Assembly: GCA_963746955.1 (NCBI GenBank)
Contig: CAVVDR010000023.1
Coordinates: forward strand, 87,353 to 151,352
Direction of reading: 5' to 3'
DNA: 64,000 bases
From: DASQBT01 sp963746955
Lineage (GTDB): Bacteria; Pseudomonadota; Gammaproteobacteria; Burkholderiales; Thiobacillaceae
A model generated the notes under the pieces. The model was not told the DNA's origin and made no database searches. It was given only the letters and a program-made list of their open reading frames with translations. Of the stretch, positions 51,358-63,360 are shown piece after piece (positions within the stretch are counted from its first letter, which is position 1; every line of letters begins with the position of its first letter). Both the position numbers and the translations under genes were made by a program.

Positions 51358-52082
51358 CCGACGCCCGCATCGACAACGAACCCGGCTTCATCCTGCACAC
51401 CTGGCCGTTCAAGGAAACCAGCCTGGTGGCCGAGGCCTTCACCCTGCACCATGGCCGAATTGCGCTGGTTGCGCGCGGCGCGCGCCGCGCGCGCTCGGTC
51501 AACCGTGGCCTGATCCAGCCGTTTACCGCTCTGTCGCTGTCCTGGTTCGGCAAGCACGAACTGCGCACCCTGCGTGAAGTGGAATGGCAGGGCGGCCTGG
51601 TTCCGCCGCAGGGGGAGGCCTTGATGTGCGGGTTCTATCTGAATGAGTTGCTGCTGAAGCTTCTGGCGCGCGACGACGCGCACGAGGCTCTGTTTGCCCA
51701 CTACCAGGAGGCGTTGCGCCAACTGGGGGAGGGAACGGCCGCCCTGGAAGTCATTCTGCGGCGCTTCGAGGCCCGATTGCTGGCGGAGATCGGCTACGCG
51801 GCCACCTTCAGCCACGAGGCCGAGGCGCACGGCGAAGTCCACGCGGAAAAGCGCTACGTATTTCAGGCCGAGCGGGGACCCTACCCGTACAGCGAGGACC
51901 GCCCCGGGGTTACGGTATCGGGGCAGACCTTGCTTGACCTGGGCGGCGACCGCTTCAGCTCCGAATTGACCCTGCACGAAGCCAAGCGACTGATGCGCTA
52001 TCTCATCGCCCACCATCTGGGGGGCAAGCCCCTTTATACTCGCCAGTTGTTGGTAGAACTCAACCAGAGCGGCACACAATGA
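51354..52082 (+). CDS. recO: DNA repair protein RecO
   Basis: A 242-residue protein of the RecFOR pathway that loads RecA onto SSB-coated gaps. The N-terminal OB-fold ('PGFILHTWPFKETSLVAEAF', 'HGRIALVARGARRA', residues about 9-85) is followed by a helical domain and the C-terminal 'LTLHEAKRLMRYLIAHHLGG'. No zinc-finger cysteines, as usual for betaproteobacterial RecO. 4-base overlaps on both sides. Confidence 0.94.
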   Translation: MTDARIDNEPGFILHTWPFKETSLVAEAFTLHHGRIALVARGARRARSVNRGLIQPFTALSLSWFGKHELRTLREVEWQGGLVPPQGEALMCGFYLNELLLKLLARDDAHEALFAHYQEALRQLGEGTAALEVILRRFEARLLAEIGYAATFSHEAEAHGEVHAEKRYVFQAERGPYPYSEDRPGVTVSGQTLLDLGGDRFSSELTLHEAKRLMRYLIAHHLGGKPLYTRQLLVELNQSGTQ

Positions 52083-52813
52083 GCATCTATCTGGGCGTCA
52101 ACATCGACCACATCGCCACGCTGCGCGAGGCGAGAAAAACACCTTATCCCAGTCTGGCGGAAGCGGCGCTGGCGGCGGAAACCGCCGGAGCGGATTCCAT
52201 CACCCTGCACTTGCGCGAAGATCGGCGCCACATTCAGGACGCGGATGTGCACATCCTGCGGCAACTCCTGAAGACCAAAATGAACCTGGAAATGGCCGTC
52301 ACCGAGGAAATGCTGGGCATTGCCCAACAGGTCCGGCCGCAGGATGTCTGCCTGGTGCCGGAAAAGCGCGAGGAACTGACTACCGAAGGCGGGCTGGACG
52401 CGGCCGGGCAACTGTCCAGGATCAAGGATGCCTGTACCCGCCTGGGCAATGCCGGGGTACGTGTTTCGCTTTTCATCGATGCGGATTTTGCCCAGCTTGA
52501 AGCCGCTGTCCAGGCCGGCGCCCCGATCGTGGAGATCCATACCGGCCATTTTGCCAATGCCACCGGGGAGAAATCGGTGCGCGAGCTGGAGCGCATCCGC
52601 AAGGCCGTGGCCTACGGACGCAGTCTGGGCCTGACGATGAATGCCGGCCATGGTCTGACCTATCACAACGTTCACCATATCGCCTCGATCCAGGGCATCC
52701 ACGAACTCAATATCGGCCATGCGATTGTGGCGCAGGCCTTGTTTGTGGGGTGGCATCAGGCGGTGGCGGGGATGAAGCGCTTGATGGTGGAGGCGGCGGA
52801 ACGCGCAGCATGA
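52079..52813 (+). CDS. pdxJ: Pyridoxine 5'-phosphate synthase
   Basis: A 244-residue TIM-barrel enzyme that makes pyridoxine 5'-phosphate from 1-deoxyxylulose 5-phosphate and aminoacetone phosphate. Starts 'MSIYLGVNIDHIATLREARK'; 'LHLREDRRHIQDADVHILRQ' and 'GHGLTYHNVHHIASIQGIHE' carry active-site residues. The coding 3' end includes the 17-base sequence that recurs at the right edge of the window. acpS, which usually follows pdxJ, is missing; the accessory island starts instead. Confidence 0.95.
   Translation: MSIYLGVNIDHIATLREARKTPYPSLAEAALAAETAGADSITLHLREDRRHIQDADVHILRQLLKTKMNLEMAVTEEMLGIAQQVRPQDVCLVPEKREELTTEGGLDAAGQLSRIKDACTRLGNAGVRVSLFIDADFAQLEAAVQAGAPIVEIHTGHFANATGEKSVRELERIRKAVAYGRSLGLTMNAGHGLTYHNVHHIASIQGIHELNIGHAIVAQALFVGWHQAVAGMKRLMVEAAERAA
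52783..52799 (+). repeat. Candidate attachment-like repeat, left copy (in pdxJ 3' end)
   Basis: GATGGTGGAGGCGGCGG, identical to 63984-64000, in direct orientation. Here it is part of the pdxJ codons for 'LMVEAAE'. Confidence 0.4.
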
Positions 52814-53192
52814 TAAGCGATGCCGGTCGGGGGTTGCCCGGCGGCAAGGGGATTCCACTTGTTTAACCGGGAGAAAGCCGCCCCGCTGCGCTGGGGTGAG
52901 CTTCAGCCGGCTGGCCGAATCGGACGGCTCAACAATTTGCCCGTTTCGTTGCGCGCTCATGGGCTCAAACACGCACGCCTCGACTGCCGGAACGCTTTCA
53001 AGACAAGCCGGTTGAAGATCCGCCTGCACGCTGCCTGTCTGGAATGGAACGGGAACAGGCAGGGCATGAATGCGGCGTTAGAGGTCGCTCAGTTAATATG
53101 ACGGCACCAACAGGGGAGAAGCCTTGAAGGCTGCACCCGCCGTAGCACTCCCCGACCAGGAACCCGCAAGCATCAAGAGACAAGACACCACG
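52814..53192. other. Gap between pdxJ and hsdM
   Basis: About 380 bases with no credible gene; reading frames on both strands are shadows or weak. acpS is not here. The last 60 bases before hsdM are AT-richer (gcaccaacaggggagaagcc) and probably include the hsdM expression signals; no -10/-35 pair stands out. Confidence 0.5.
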
Positions 53193-54791
53193 ATGGCAAA
53201 GCCAAACAAAACAAACAACGGCACCACCGCCAACCTCGGCTACGAGGCCCAGTTGTGGCAGATGGCCGATGCACTGCGCAACAACATGGACGCGGCAGAG
53301 TACAAGCACGTCGTCCTCGGCCTGATCTTCCTCAAGTACATCTCCGACGCCTTCGAGGCCAGGCACGCAGAGCTTGAATCCCAGAAAGCGCAGGGCGCCG
53401 ACCCGGAAGACCCGGACGAATACCGCGCGGTCAGCATCTTCTGGGTGCCGAAAGAGGCGCGCTGGCAACATTTGAAAGCCAGTGCTCCTCAGCCCACCAT
53501 CGGCACTTTGGTGGACGATGCCATGACCGCCATCGAACGCGACAACCCCTCGCTCAAAGGCGTGCTGCCGAAAGACTTTGGCCGTGCCGGCCTCGACAAG
53601 CAGCGCCTCGGCCAGATCATCAATCTGGTGAGCGATATCTCCTTTTCTCCCTCCCCCTCGACGGGGGAGGGCAGGGGTGGGGGTGAAACCCAACGCGCCA
53701 AGGACACTCTTGGCCGCGTCTACGAATACTTCCTCGCCCGCTTCGCCAGCGCCGAAGGCAAGAGCGGCGGCCAGTTCTACACGCCCTCGCGGGTGGTGCG
53801 CGTGCTGGTGGAAATGCTCGCGCCCTACAAGGGCCGCGTCTACGATCCCTGCTGCGGCTCGGGCGGCATGTTCGTCAGCAGCGAGAAATTCATCGAGGCG
53901 CATTCGGGGAAACTGGGCGACATCTCCATCTACGGCCAGGAGTCCAACTACACTACCTGGCGGCTGGCCAAGATGAACCTCGCCATCCGCGGCATCGACG
54001 CGCAGATCGCCCACGGCGACACCTTCCACAACGACAAGCATCCCGACCTGAAGGCCGACTACGTCATGGCCAATCCGCCCTTCAACGACAGCGACTGGCG
54101 CGGTGAACTGCTCAAGGACGACAAGCGCTGGGTCTATGGCGTGCCGCCCGCAGGCAACGCCAACTACGCCTGGGTGCAGCACTTCATCCACCACCTGGCG
54201 CCCACCGGGCTTGCCGGCTTCGTGCTGGCCAACGGCTCGATGTCGTCCAACCAGTCGGGCGAAGGCGAAATCCGCAAGGCCATCATCGAGGCCGACCTGG
54301 TGGACTGCATGGTCGCGCTGCCGGGTCAGCTTTTCTACTCGACGCAGATTCCGGTGTGCCTGTGGTTCCTCGCGCGCAACAAGAAGAACGGCCGCTTCCG
54401 CGACCGGCGCGGCGAGACGCTATTCATCGACGCGCGAAAAATGGGCACGCTGGTCGACCGTGTGCATCGCGAACTGACTGACGAGGATGTCGCCAAGATC
54501 GCCGGCACCTTCCATGCATGGCGTGGCGACAAGGACGCGGGTGAATACGCCGACGTACTAGGCTTCTGCAAGGCCACGAAGCTCGATGAAATACGCAAGC
54601 ACGGCCACGTGCTCACGCCCGGCCGCTACGTCGGCGCCGAAGCCGCCGAGGACGACGGTGAGCCGTTCGAGGACAAGATGAAGCGGCTTGCCGGTCAACT
54701 GAACGAGCAGTTCGCTGAAGGCGCCAGACTCGATCAAGCGATCCGTGCGAATCTCGCCATGCTGGGGTTCCCTTTGGAGAAGCACCCATGA
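53193..54791 (+). CDS. hsdM: Type I restriction-modification system, methyltransferase subunit HsdM
   Basis: A 532-residue N6-adenine methyltransferase subunit. The HsdM_N helical domain covers residues about 10-135, motif I 'VYDPCCGSGGMFVSSEKFIE' lies near 217-236 (SAM binding), and motif IV is 'YVMANPPFNDSDWRGE' with NPPF near 294. With HsdS it modifies the target; with HsdR it restricts. Residues about 152-165 ('SPSPSTGEGRGGGETQ') are a low-complexity insert encoded by a palindromic repeat (see 53646-53686). The ATG at 53193 is preferred to an in-frame TTG at 53124. The C-terminus 'ARLDQAIRANLAMLGF' has two extra relic copies downstream. Confidence 0.92.
   Translation: MAKPNKTNNGTTANLGYEAQLWQMADALRNNMDAAEYKHVVLGLIFLKYISDAFEARHAELESQKAQGADPEDPDEYRAVSIFWVPKEARWQHLKASAPQPTIGTLVDDAMTAIERDNPSLKGVLPKDFGRAGLDKQRLGQIINLVSDISFSPSPSTGEGRGGGETQRAKDTLGRVYEYFLARFASAEGKSGGQFYTPSRVVRVLVEMLAPYKGRVYDPCCGSGGMFVSSEKFIEAHSGKLGDISIYGQESNYTTWRLAKMNLAIRGIDAQIAHGDTFHNDKHPDLKADYVMANPPFNDSDWRGELLKDDKRWVYGVPPAGNANYAWVQHFIHHLAPTGLAGFVLANGSMSSNQSGEGEIRKAIIEADLVDCMVALPGQLFYSTQIPVCLWFLARNKKNGRFRDRRGETLFIDARKMGTLVDRVHRELTDEDVAKIAGTFHAWRGDKDAGEYADVLGFCKATKLDEIRKHGHVLTPGRYVGAEAAEDDGEPFEDKMKRLAGQLNEQFAEGARLDQAIRANLAMLGFPLEKHP
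53646..53686 (+). repeat. Palindromic REP-like element inserted in frame within hsdM
   Basis: A perfect 9-bp stem CCCTCCCCC/GGGGGAGGG with loop TCGAC (53649-53671) is followed by GCAGGGGTGGGGGTG. This is the general form of a GC-rich palindromic repeat found between genes in many proteobacteria. It keeps the hsdM frame open and adds about 14 residues in the linker before 'AKDTLGRVYEYFL', where other HsdM proteins have a short loop. Confidence 0.65.
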
Positions 54792-55216
54792 TGCTCAACA
54801 CCGACCACCTCAAACGCTGCATCGGCACGCTCGAATCCTCCCTTGCGTTTTACCGCAAGGCCGAGCCGGACAGCATCGATCAGGAAGTCTTCCGCAACGC
54901 CATCGTCAAGGGCTACGAACTTGCCCAGGAGACCGCTATCAAGCTCATCAAGCGCGCGCTCAAGGACTACGGCCACGGCGCCAAGAAACTCGACGCCACC
55001 CCGGTCAAGGAACTGCTGCGCCTCGCCGCCACCCACGGCCTGATGACCGTGGAGGAAGTCGAACGCTGGTTTGCCTACCGCGACAATCGCAACAGCACCG
55101 CCCACGACTACGGCGAAGGTTTCGCCAAAGAAACGCTGGTTCTGCTGCCCGGCTTCGTGGAAGACGCCAAAACACTGGAAACCACCCTGCGCGCCCGCTT
55201 CGGCGACAGGGAGTAA
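54788..55216 (+). CDS. HEPN-domain, nucleotidyltransferase substrate-binding (HI0074-like) protein
   Basis: A 142-residue helical protein. The HEPN Rx4-6H motif is Arg101-x4-His106 in 'FAYRDNRNSTAHDYGEGFA', the RNase-type active site of this superfamily. Annotated relatives are called nucleotidyltransferase substrate-binding proteins. Its partner MNT gene follows after 7 bases, making a HEPN/MNT toxin-antitoxin-like pair in which the nucleotidyltransferase may AMPylate and silence the HEPN RNase. The start overlaps the hsdM stop (ATGA), tying expression to the RM system. Confidence 0.85.
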   Translation: MMLNTDHLKRCIGTLESSLAFYRKAEPDSIDQEVFRNAIVKGYELAQETAIKLIKRALKDYGHGAKKLDATPVKELLRLAATHGLMTVEEVERWFAYRDNRNSTAHDYGEGFAKETLVLLPGFVEDAKTLETTLRARFGDRE

Positions 55217-55223
55217 GCACGCC

Positions 55224-55550
55224 ATGTCCGCAACGCCCGCGCTGGACTTGCCAAAGAAGTACCTGGAACAGGTGCGGGGGCTGCTGCGCGTACATGTGCC
55301 GGATGCCGAAGTGTGGGCCTACGGCAGCCGAGTCAGCGGCGGCGGCCACGAAGCCAGCGACCTCGACCTGGTGCTGCGCAACCCGCACAACCTGCGACAA
55401 GAAACCGACGCGCTATACGATCTCAAGGAAGCCTTTCTCGAAAGCAACCTGCCCATCCGCGTGGACGTGATGGACTGGGCGCGCATTCCTGCCAGTTTTC
55501 ATCGCGAAATCGAGCGGATGCACGTCGTTGTCCAGGAGGGCGGCCGATGA
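55224..55550 (+). CDS. Minimal nucleotidyltransferase (MNT) of the HEPN/MNT pair
   Basis: A 108-residue pol-beta superfamily protein. The catalytic signature is G34-S35-R36 with D46-x-D48 in 'YGSRVSGGGHEASDLDLVLR', and the third carboxylate Asp81 in 'LPIRVDVMDWARIPAS'. All catalytic residues are intact. The ATG at 55224 is chosen over longer readings inside the HEPN gene. The stop overlaps the short hsdM-tail relic frame. Confidence 0.85.
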   Translation: MSATPALDLPKKYLEQVRGLLRVHVPDAEVWAYGSRVSGGGHEASDLDLVLRNPHNLRQETDALYDLKEAFLESNLPIRVDVMDWARIPASFHREIERMHVVVQEGGR

Positions 55551-55648
55551 GGCGCCACACAGTGACGCTGCGGGAGCAGCAGGCCGAAGCCGCTAGGCTC
55601 GATGCCGCCATTGAAGCCAATTTTAAAGCCTTGGGATACGGCGGGTGA
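55547..55648 (+). pseudogene. Relic of hsdM 3' end, copy 2
   Basis: A 33-codon frame whose last 25 residues match the end of HsdM: 'EAARLDAAIEANFKALGYGG' against 'EGARLDQAIRANLAMLGF' in the real hsdM. It starts with ATG at 55547 overlapping the MNT stop. It ends in the 'LGYGG' typical of HsdM C-termini. It is best read as a leftover of an hsdM 3' end that stayed after the HEPN/MNT cargo was placed between M and S, but expression as a peptide is possible. Confidence 0.65.
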
Positions 55649-55672
55649 TATGAGCGGAAGAAGATTCATGAT

Positions 55673-55697
55673 TTGAGGTGCCGGATTGGCACCTCAA
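55673..55697 (+). repeat. Palindrome upstream of the ORF6N gene (distal)
   Basis: The perfect 10-bp arms TTGAGGTGCC and GGCACCTCAA are separated by GGATT. Without a T run it is not a clear terminator; an operator or a hairpin of the 5' untranslated region is possible. Confidence 0.6.
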
Positions 55698-55698
55698 G

Positions 55699-55725
55699 TT
55701 CAAGGTCACAAATTGTGACCTTGAA
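55699..55725 (+). promoter_or_regulatory. 27-bp perfect palindrome, likely operator of the ORF6N gene
   Basis: Thirteen-bp arms TTCAAGGTCACAA and TTGTGACCTTGAA surround a single A. It lies 33 bases before the ORF6N start. Its core TCACAAATTGTGA recurs inside the ORF6N coding sequence (55957-55991). Confidence 0.6.
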
Positions 55726-55757
55726 ACCAAAGGGGATGCGCCGGGGAGATTCAGCGT

Positions 55758-56282
55758 ATGGCGGATAAGCAATCAGTAGTCACGGTGGAGCGCATAGAAG
55801 CACAGATCTTTATGATCCGCGGGCAGAAGGTCATGCTCAGCACGCACTTGGCCGAACTCTACGAAGTGGAAGTACGCGCCCTTGTCCAGGCGGTCAAACG
55901 CAATATTGAACGTTTCCCTGAAGATTTCATGTTCCAGTTGAACGCCGAGGAATTTGCCAACTTGAAATCACAAATTGTGATTTCAAGTTGGGGCGGCAGC
56001 CGCGCTGCGCCCTACGCCTTCACCGAGCAGGGCGTGGCCATGCTCTCCAGCGTCTTGCGCAGTCCGCGCGCCATCCACGTCAACGTGGAAATCATGCGCG
56101 CCTTTGTCCGGCTGCGGCAGATGCTCGCTTCGAATGCCGACCTCGCCCGCAAGCTTGCGACGCTCGAAAAGAAATACGACGCGCAATTCAAGATCGTGTT
56201 CGACGCGATCCGCGAACTCATGACGCCGCCTGAGCCGAAGAAGAAGCGCCCCATGGGGTTTGTGCCGTGGAAGGAGAAATAG
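55758..56282 (+). CDS. ORF6N domain DNA-binding protein
   Basis: A 174-residue protein of the ORF6N/KilA-N group, frequent in phages and near type I RM genes. The ORF6N domain is at residues about 10-95, with 'VMLSTHLAELYEVEVRALVQ', 'VKRNIERFPEDFMFQLNAEE' and 'YAFTEQGVAMLSSVLRSPRA'. A coiled-coil-like stretch (130-155) and basic tail ('EPKKKRPMGFVPW') follow. A 35-bp palindrome spans codons 67-78. Probably a DNA-binding regulator that recognises the palindrome; that is inference. It is followed by an hsdM-tail relic. Confidence 0.85.
   Translation: MADKQSVVTVERIEAQIFMIRGQKVMLSTHLAELYEVEVRALVQAVKRNIERFPEDFMFQLNAEEFANLKSQIVISSWGGSRAAPYAFTEQGVAMLSSVLRSPRAIHVNVEIMRAFVRLRQMLASNADLARKLATLEKKYDAQFKIVFDAIRELMTPPEPKKKRPMGFVPWKEK
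55957..55991 (+). repeat. 35-bp perfect palindrome inside the ORF6N gene
   Basis: Seventeen-bp arms CCAACTTGAAATCACAA and TTGTGATTTCAAGTTGG surround one A, with no mismatch, within the codons for 'ANLKSQIVISSW'. It shares the core TCACAAATTGTGA with the upstream palindrome. Chance of such a long perfect palindrome in coding DNA is very low. Confidence 0.9.
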
Positions 56283-56284
56283 AA

Positions 56285-56405
56285 ATGCAGCGGCGTGTGG
56301 CACCTGCCTGGGCGTGTCTGCGCGTAGACCGGCAACTGCGCCATCAGCGGACCGACGCCGTGAAGCTGGATGCCGCCATCGCCGCCAACCTGAAGGAGCT
56401 TGGGT

Positions 56406-56422
<17 letters not shown>
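56285..56422 (+). pseudogene. Relic of hsdM 3' end, copy 3
   Basis: A 45-codon frame ending 'TDAVKLDAAIAANLKELGYGAAR', again the HsdM C-terminal pattern, and directly overlapping the hsdS start. This is where the true hsdM/hsdS junction would be expected, so it may be the ancestral hsdM end, left after cargo insertion split M from S. The N-terminal half ('MQRRVAPAWACLRVDRQLRH') does not align with HsdM. Confidence 0.6.
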
Positions 56423-57757
<1,335 letters not shown>

Positions 57758-57761
<4 letters not shown>

Positions 57762-58324
57762 GCGAGGTCGTCATCTATCAGGATGAACAGAACCAGACCG
57801 GGGTCAGCGTGCGCCTGGACGGCGAGACGGTGTGGCTGACGCAGCGGCAGATGTCCGGGATTTTCGAGACCACGCCCGAAAACGTGCTCATGCACCTGAA
57901 AAATGTCTTTGGCGATGGGGAATTGGAAGAGGGGGCAACTACTAAGGATTTCTTAGTAGTTCAAACCGAGGGTAGTCGCCAGGTACGACGCAGCATCAAG
58001 CACTATAACCTTGACGCGATCATCTCGGTGGGATATCGGGTCAACTCGAAACGTGGCGTGCAGTTCCGCCAGTGGGCCACCCGCATCCTGCGCGAGCACT
58101 TGGTACAGGGTTATACCTTCAACCAAGCCCGGCTCGCCGAACGTGGGCTGCTGGAAGCGCGAACAGACCGGGAGTATTGGAGGCGCTTGGTGGAATCGGC
58201 TATGGGCGTGCCTCTCTCCAATGCCGCCCCGTTCAAGCCCCAGCGGAAGCCGTTGGCAGGCGGCGATAGCATCCTGGTGGACGAGTTTTTGACCCGGCCC
58301 GTGGCGCACTGGGCGGGACCGTGA
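57758..58324 (+). CDS. RhuM-like (virulence RhuM family) protein, shortened
   Basis: A 188-residue protein. Residues 1-130 match the RhuM family ('DGETVWLTQRQMSGIFETTP', 'LKNVFGDGELEE', 'HYNLDAIISVGYRVNSKRGV', 'REHLVQGYTFNQARLAERG'). Typical members are about 300 residues with a C-terminal Fic-like or helical part; here the protein ends after about 55 further unrelated residues, so it is truncated or re-ended. A palindrome spans codons 60-68. It starts by overlapping hsdS and stops by overlapping the hsdR-head relic (GTGA). Function unproven; a DNA-binding role is inferred. Confidence 0.8.
57937..57961 (+). repeat. Perfect palindrome inside the RhuM-like gene
   Basis: Ten-bp arms AACTACTAAG and CTTAGTAGTT around GATTT, in the codons for 'ATTKDFLVV'. 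Different in sequence from the ORF6N palindrome, but at a similar position in the protein, just after the predicted DNA-binding segment. Confidence 0.85.
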
Positions 58325-58458
58325 GCGCGTTTACCGAATCGGTCGTCGAAGACGCCGCGCTTGCCTGGCTGGAAAATCTCGGCCATGGGGTCGAGCATGG
58401 ACCCGAGATCACACCGGGCAAGCTGGGTAGCGAGCACTTCTCGAACACGGTGGCATAG
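58321..58458 (+). pseudogene. Relic of hsdR 5' end
   Basis: A 45-codon frame from GTG at 58321. Its first 32 residues ('AFTESVVEDAALAWLENLGH' then 'GVEHGPEITPG') closely match the start of the real HsdR ('ASFSESIVEDAALGWLEALG' then 'YSVLHGPDIAVG') 1.6 kb downstream, including a nearly identical run of about 27 bases. It then ends after a short unrelated tail. The AlbA_2 gene lies between this relic and hsdR, so the relic marks the original hsdR start before cargo insertion, or a duplication made by it. Confidence 0.75.
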
Positions 58459-58460
58459 CG

Positions 58461-59870
58461 ATGACAACGACCCCGGAGCAGATTGACCTTTGGCGCAAGT
58501 CACCTTCAGAATTCCAACGCCTGGAATTCAAGGAGGCTAAGAGCCAGCTCGACAATCGCAGGCTCTACGAATACTGCGTTGCGCTTGCCAACGAGGGTGG
58601 TGGGCGTTTGTTGCTTGGTATCGCAGATAAGGCGCCGCGCCCCGTGGTCGGCACACAAGCTTTCAGGGACCCCGTCGAGATGGCGGAGAAAATGTTTCAA
58701 GCCATCGGTTTCAGGGTGGATATCGAAGAGGTGACGCACCCGGACGGACGGGTGTTGGTATTTCACGTTCCCACGCGTCCACGCGGCACTGCCTATCACC
58801 TCGACGGAAAGTATCTGATGCGATCGGGTGAATCGCTGGTGCCCATGAGCGAGGACCAGTTGCGACGTATTTTTGCCGAGGGCGAGCCCGATTGGCTCGA
58901 AGAGTGCTCGCAGAGTGGGGTGGATTCGCAGCAGGTGGTGGAGCTGCTGGATACGCAAACGTTTTTCGAACTGTTCAAACTGCCTTATCCCAGTGATCGC
59001 GCGGGTGTCATCGACAGGCTGGCGCGCGAGCGGCTGATCGACAAGCAGGACGGAAACTATGCGATCCGCCGCCTCGGGGCGCTGCTGCTTGCTCGGCGGC
59101 TGGAAGATTTTCCGGATATCGCGCGCAAGGCTTCGCGCGTGGTCGTCTACATAGGCCAGTCGAAGCTGGACACGAAGCTTGACCAAGTGGGCACCAAGGG
59201 CTATGCCGTGGGCTTTCAAGGCTTGGTGCGGTTTGTTATGAGCCAGTTGCCGCAGAATGAAGTGATCGAGGATGCGCTGCGGAAAGAGGTGAAACTGGTG
59301 CCCGAGGTGGCGATACGGGAGTTGGTCGCCAATGCTCTGATTCACCAGGATTTCAGCATAGGCGGCGCCTCGGTGATGGTAGAGATATATAGCAACCGGG
59401 TGGAAATCTCGAATCCCGGTGAGCCTATTGTGCCTGTGGAACGCTTCATCGACGGCTATCAATCTCGCAACGAACGGCTTGCGGACCTGATGCGGCGCAT
59501 GTCCATATGTGAGGAAAAGAGCAGCGGTATCGACCGTGTGGTGCAGGCGGCAGAGGTGTACCAATTGCCGGCCCCCGATTTCCGCGCAGGGCACCGGCGC
59601 ACGGTGATAACGATCTATGGGCCTAAGCCTTTTGAGGAAATGGATCGGAACGACCGGGTGCGGGCCTGTTATCAACACTGTGCACTAAAGTGGGTGATGT
59701 CGGAACGGATGACCAACCAGTCACTGCGGGAGCGGTTTCATCTCGCCGAGGATAAGGCCGCTATCGCTTCACAAATCATTACTGCCACGATCGAAGCAGG
59801 ACTTATCAAGGCGGACGAAAGTGTTGGTGGGTCTCGGAAGTTCGCGCGTTACCTACCCTTCTGGGCATGA
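58461..59870 (+). CDS. AlbA_2 (Schlafen-like) ATP-binding protein
   Basis: A 469-residue protein. An N-terminal AlbA_2/Schlafen AAA_4 domain ('LEFKEAKSQLDNRRLYEYCV', 'LANEGGGRLLLGIADKAPRP', about 18-140) is followed by a central region with a HATPase_c_4-type segment ('IRELVANALIHQDFSIGGAS', 'SNPGEPIVPVERFIDGYQSR') and a C-terminal winged-helix-like end. Such COG2865-type proteins are common in phage defence loci and near RM genes, with roles in regulation or defence not defined for this one. Start ATG 58461 follows the hsdR relic by 2 bases. Confidence 0.85.
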   Translation: MTTTPEQIDLWRKSPSEFQRLEFKEAKSQLDNRRLYEYCVALANEGGGRLLLGIADKAPRPVVGTQAFRDPVEMAEKMFQAIGFRVDIEEVTHPDGRVLVFHVPTRPRGTAYHLDGKYLMRSGESLVPMSEDQLRRIFAEGEPDWLEECSQSGVDSQQVVELLDTQTFFELFKLPYPSDRAGVIDRLARERLIDKQDGNYAIRRLGALLLARRLEDFPDIARKASRVVVYIGQSKLDTKLDQVGTKGYAVGFQGLVRFVMSQLPQNEVIEDALRKEVKLVPEVAIRELVANALIHQDFSIGGASVMVEIYSNRVEISNPGEPIVPVERFIDGYQSRNERLADLMRRMSICEEKSSGIDRVVQAAEVYQLPAPDFRAGHRRTVITIYGPKPFEEMDRNDRVRACYQHCALKWVMSERMTNQSLRERFHLAEDKAAIASQIITATIEAGLIKADESVGGSRKFARYLPFWA

Positions 59871-59973
59871 ATTTTTATTTAAGCGCTAGCCGCTAAGAAG
59901 CATCGCAGTGGGCAAAAAATACTTATTTATCAAATGGTTGTTTATTTAAGGTTTTCCCTGGGAACGCTTTGGA
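59871..59973 (+). promoter_or_regulatory. AT-rich spacer before hsdR
   Basis: About 100 bases of low GC (for example aaaaaatacttatttatc and tttatttaagg) in an otherwise GC-rich island. It is the only spacer of this kind inside the RM locus and is a likely hsdR promoter region, though no exact -35/-10 pair is called. AT-rich junction DNA also fits a recombination site. Confidence 0.45.
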
Positions 59974-63111
<3,138 letters not shown>

Positions 63112-63360
63112 CGCCATCTCGCCAGCAAGCATGCGGCCAGTGCAACTGCACTACGCGCATGCGCTGGCGCTACAGTCACGTCTGCGCATGACGCATCTGT
63201 CATGATCCGCTCGTGCGGGCGAGGCGAGCTGGTGTCGGCGCAGAAGGGCCTTCTATAGCTGCTCGTCTCGCCCAATAGCGGCACTCGTCAGTCTTCCCGG
63301 ATCGGACAGACCTTGCCCGCCTTCGGTCCGCCCGGGTTTCGTTCACCGGTCACCTGCCGG

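Noticed and set aside
52998..54194. Minus-strand frame opposite hsdM
   Set aside because: Val/Gly-rich antisense of a known gene; no start signal.
58506..59678. 390-codon minus-strand frame opposite the AlbA_2 gene
   Set aside because: Same reason: shadow composition and no domain.
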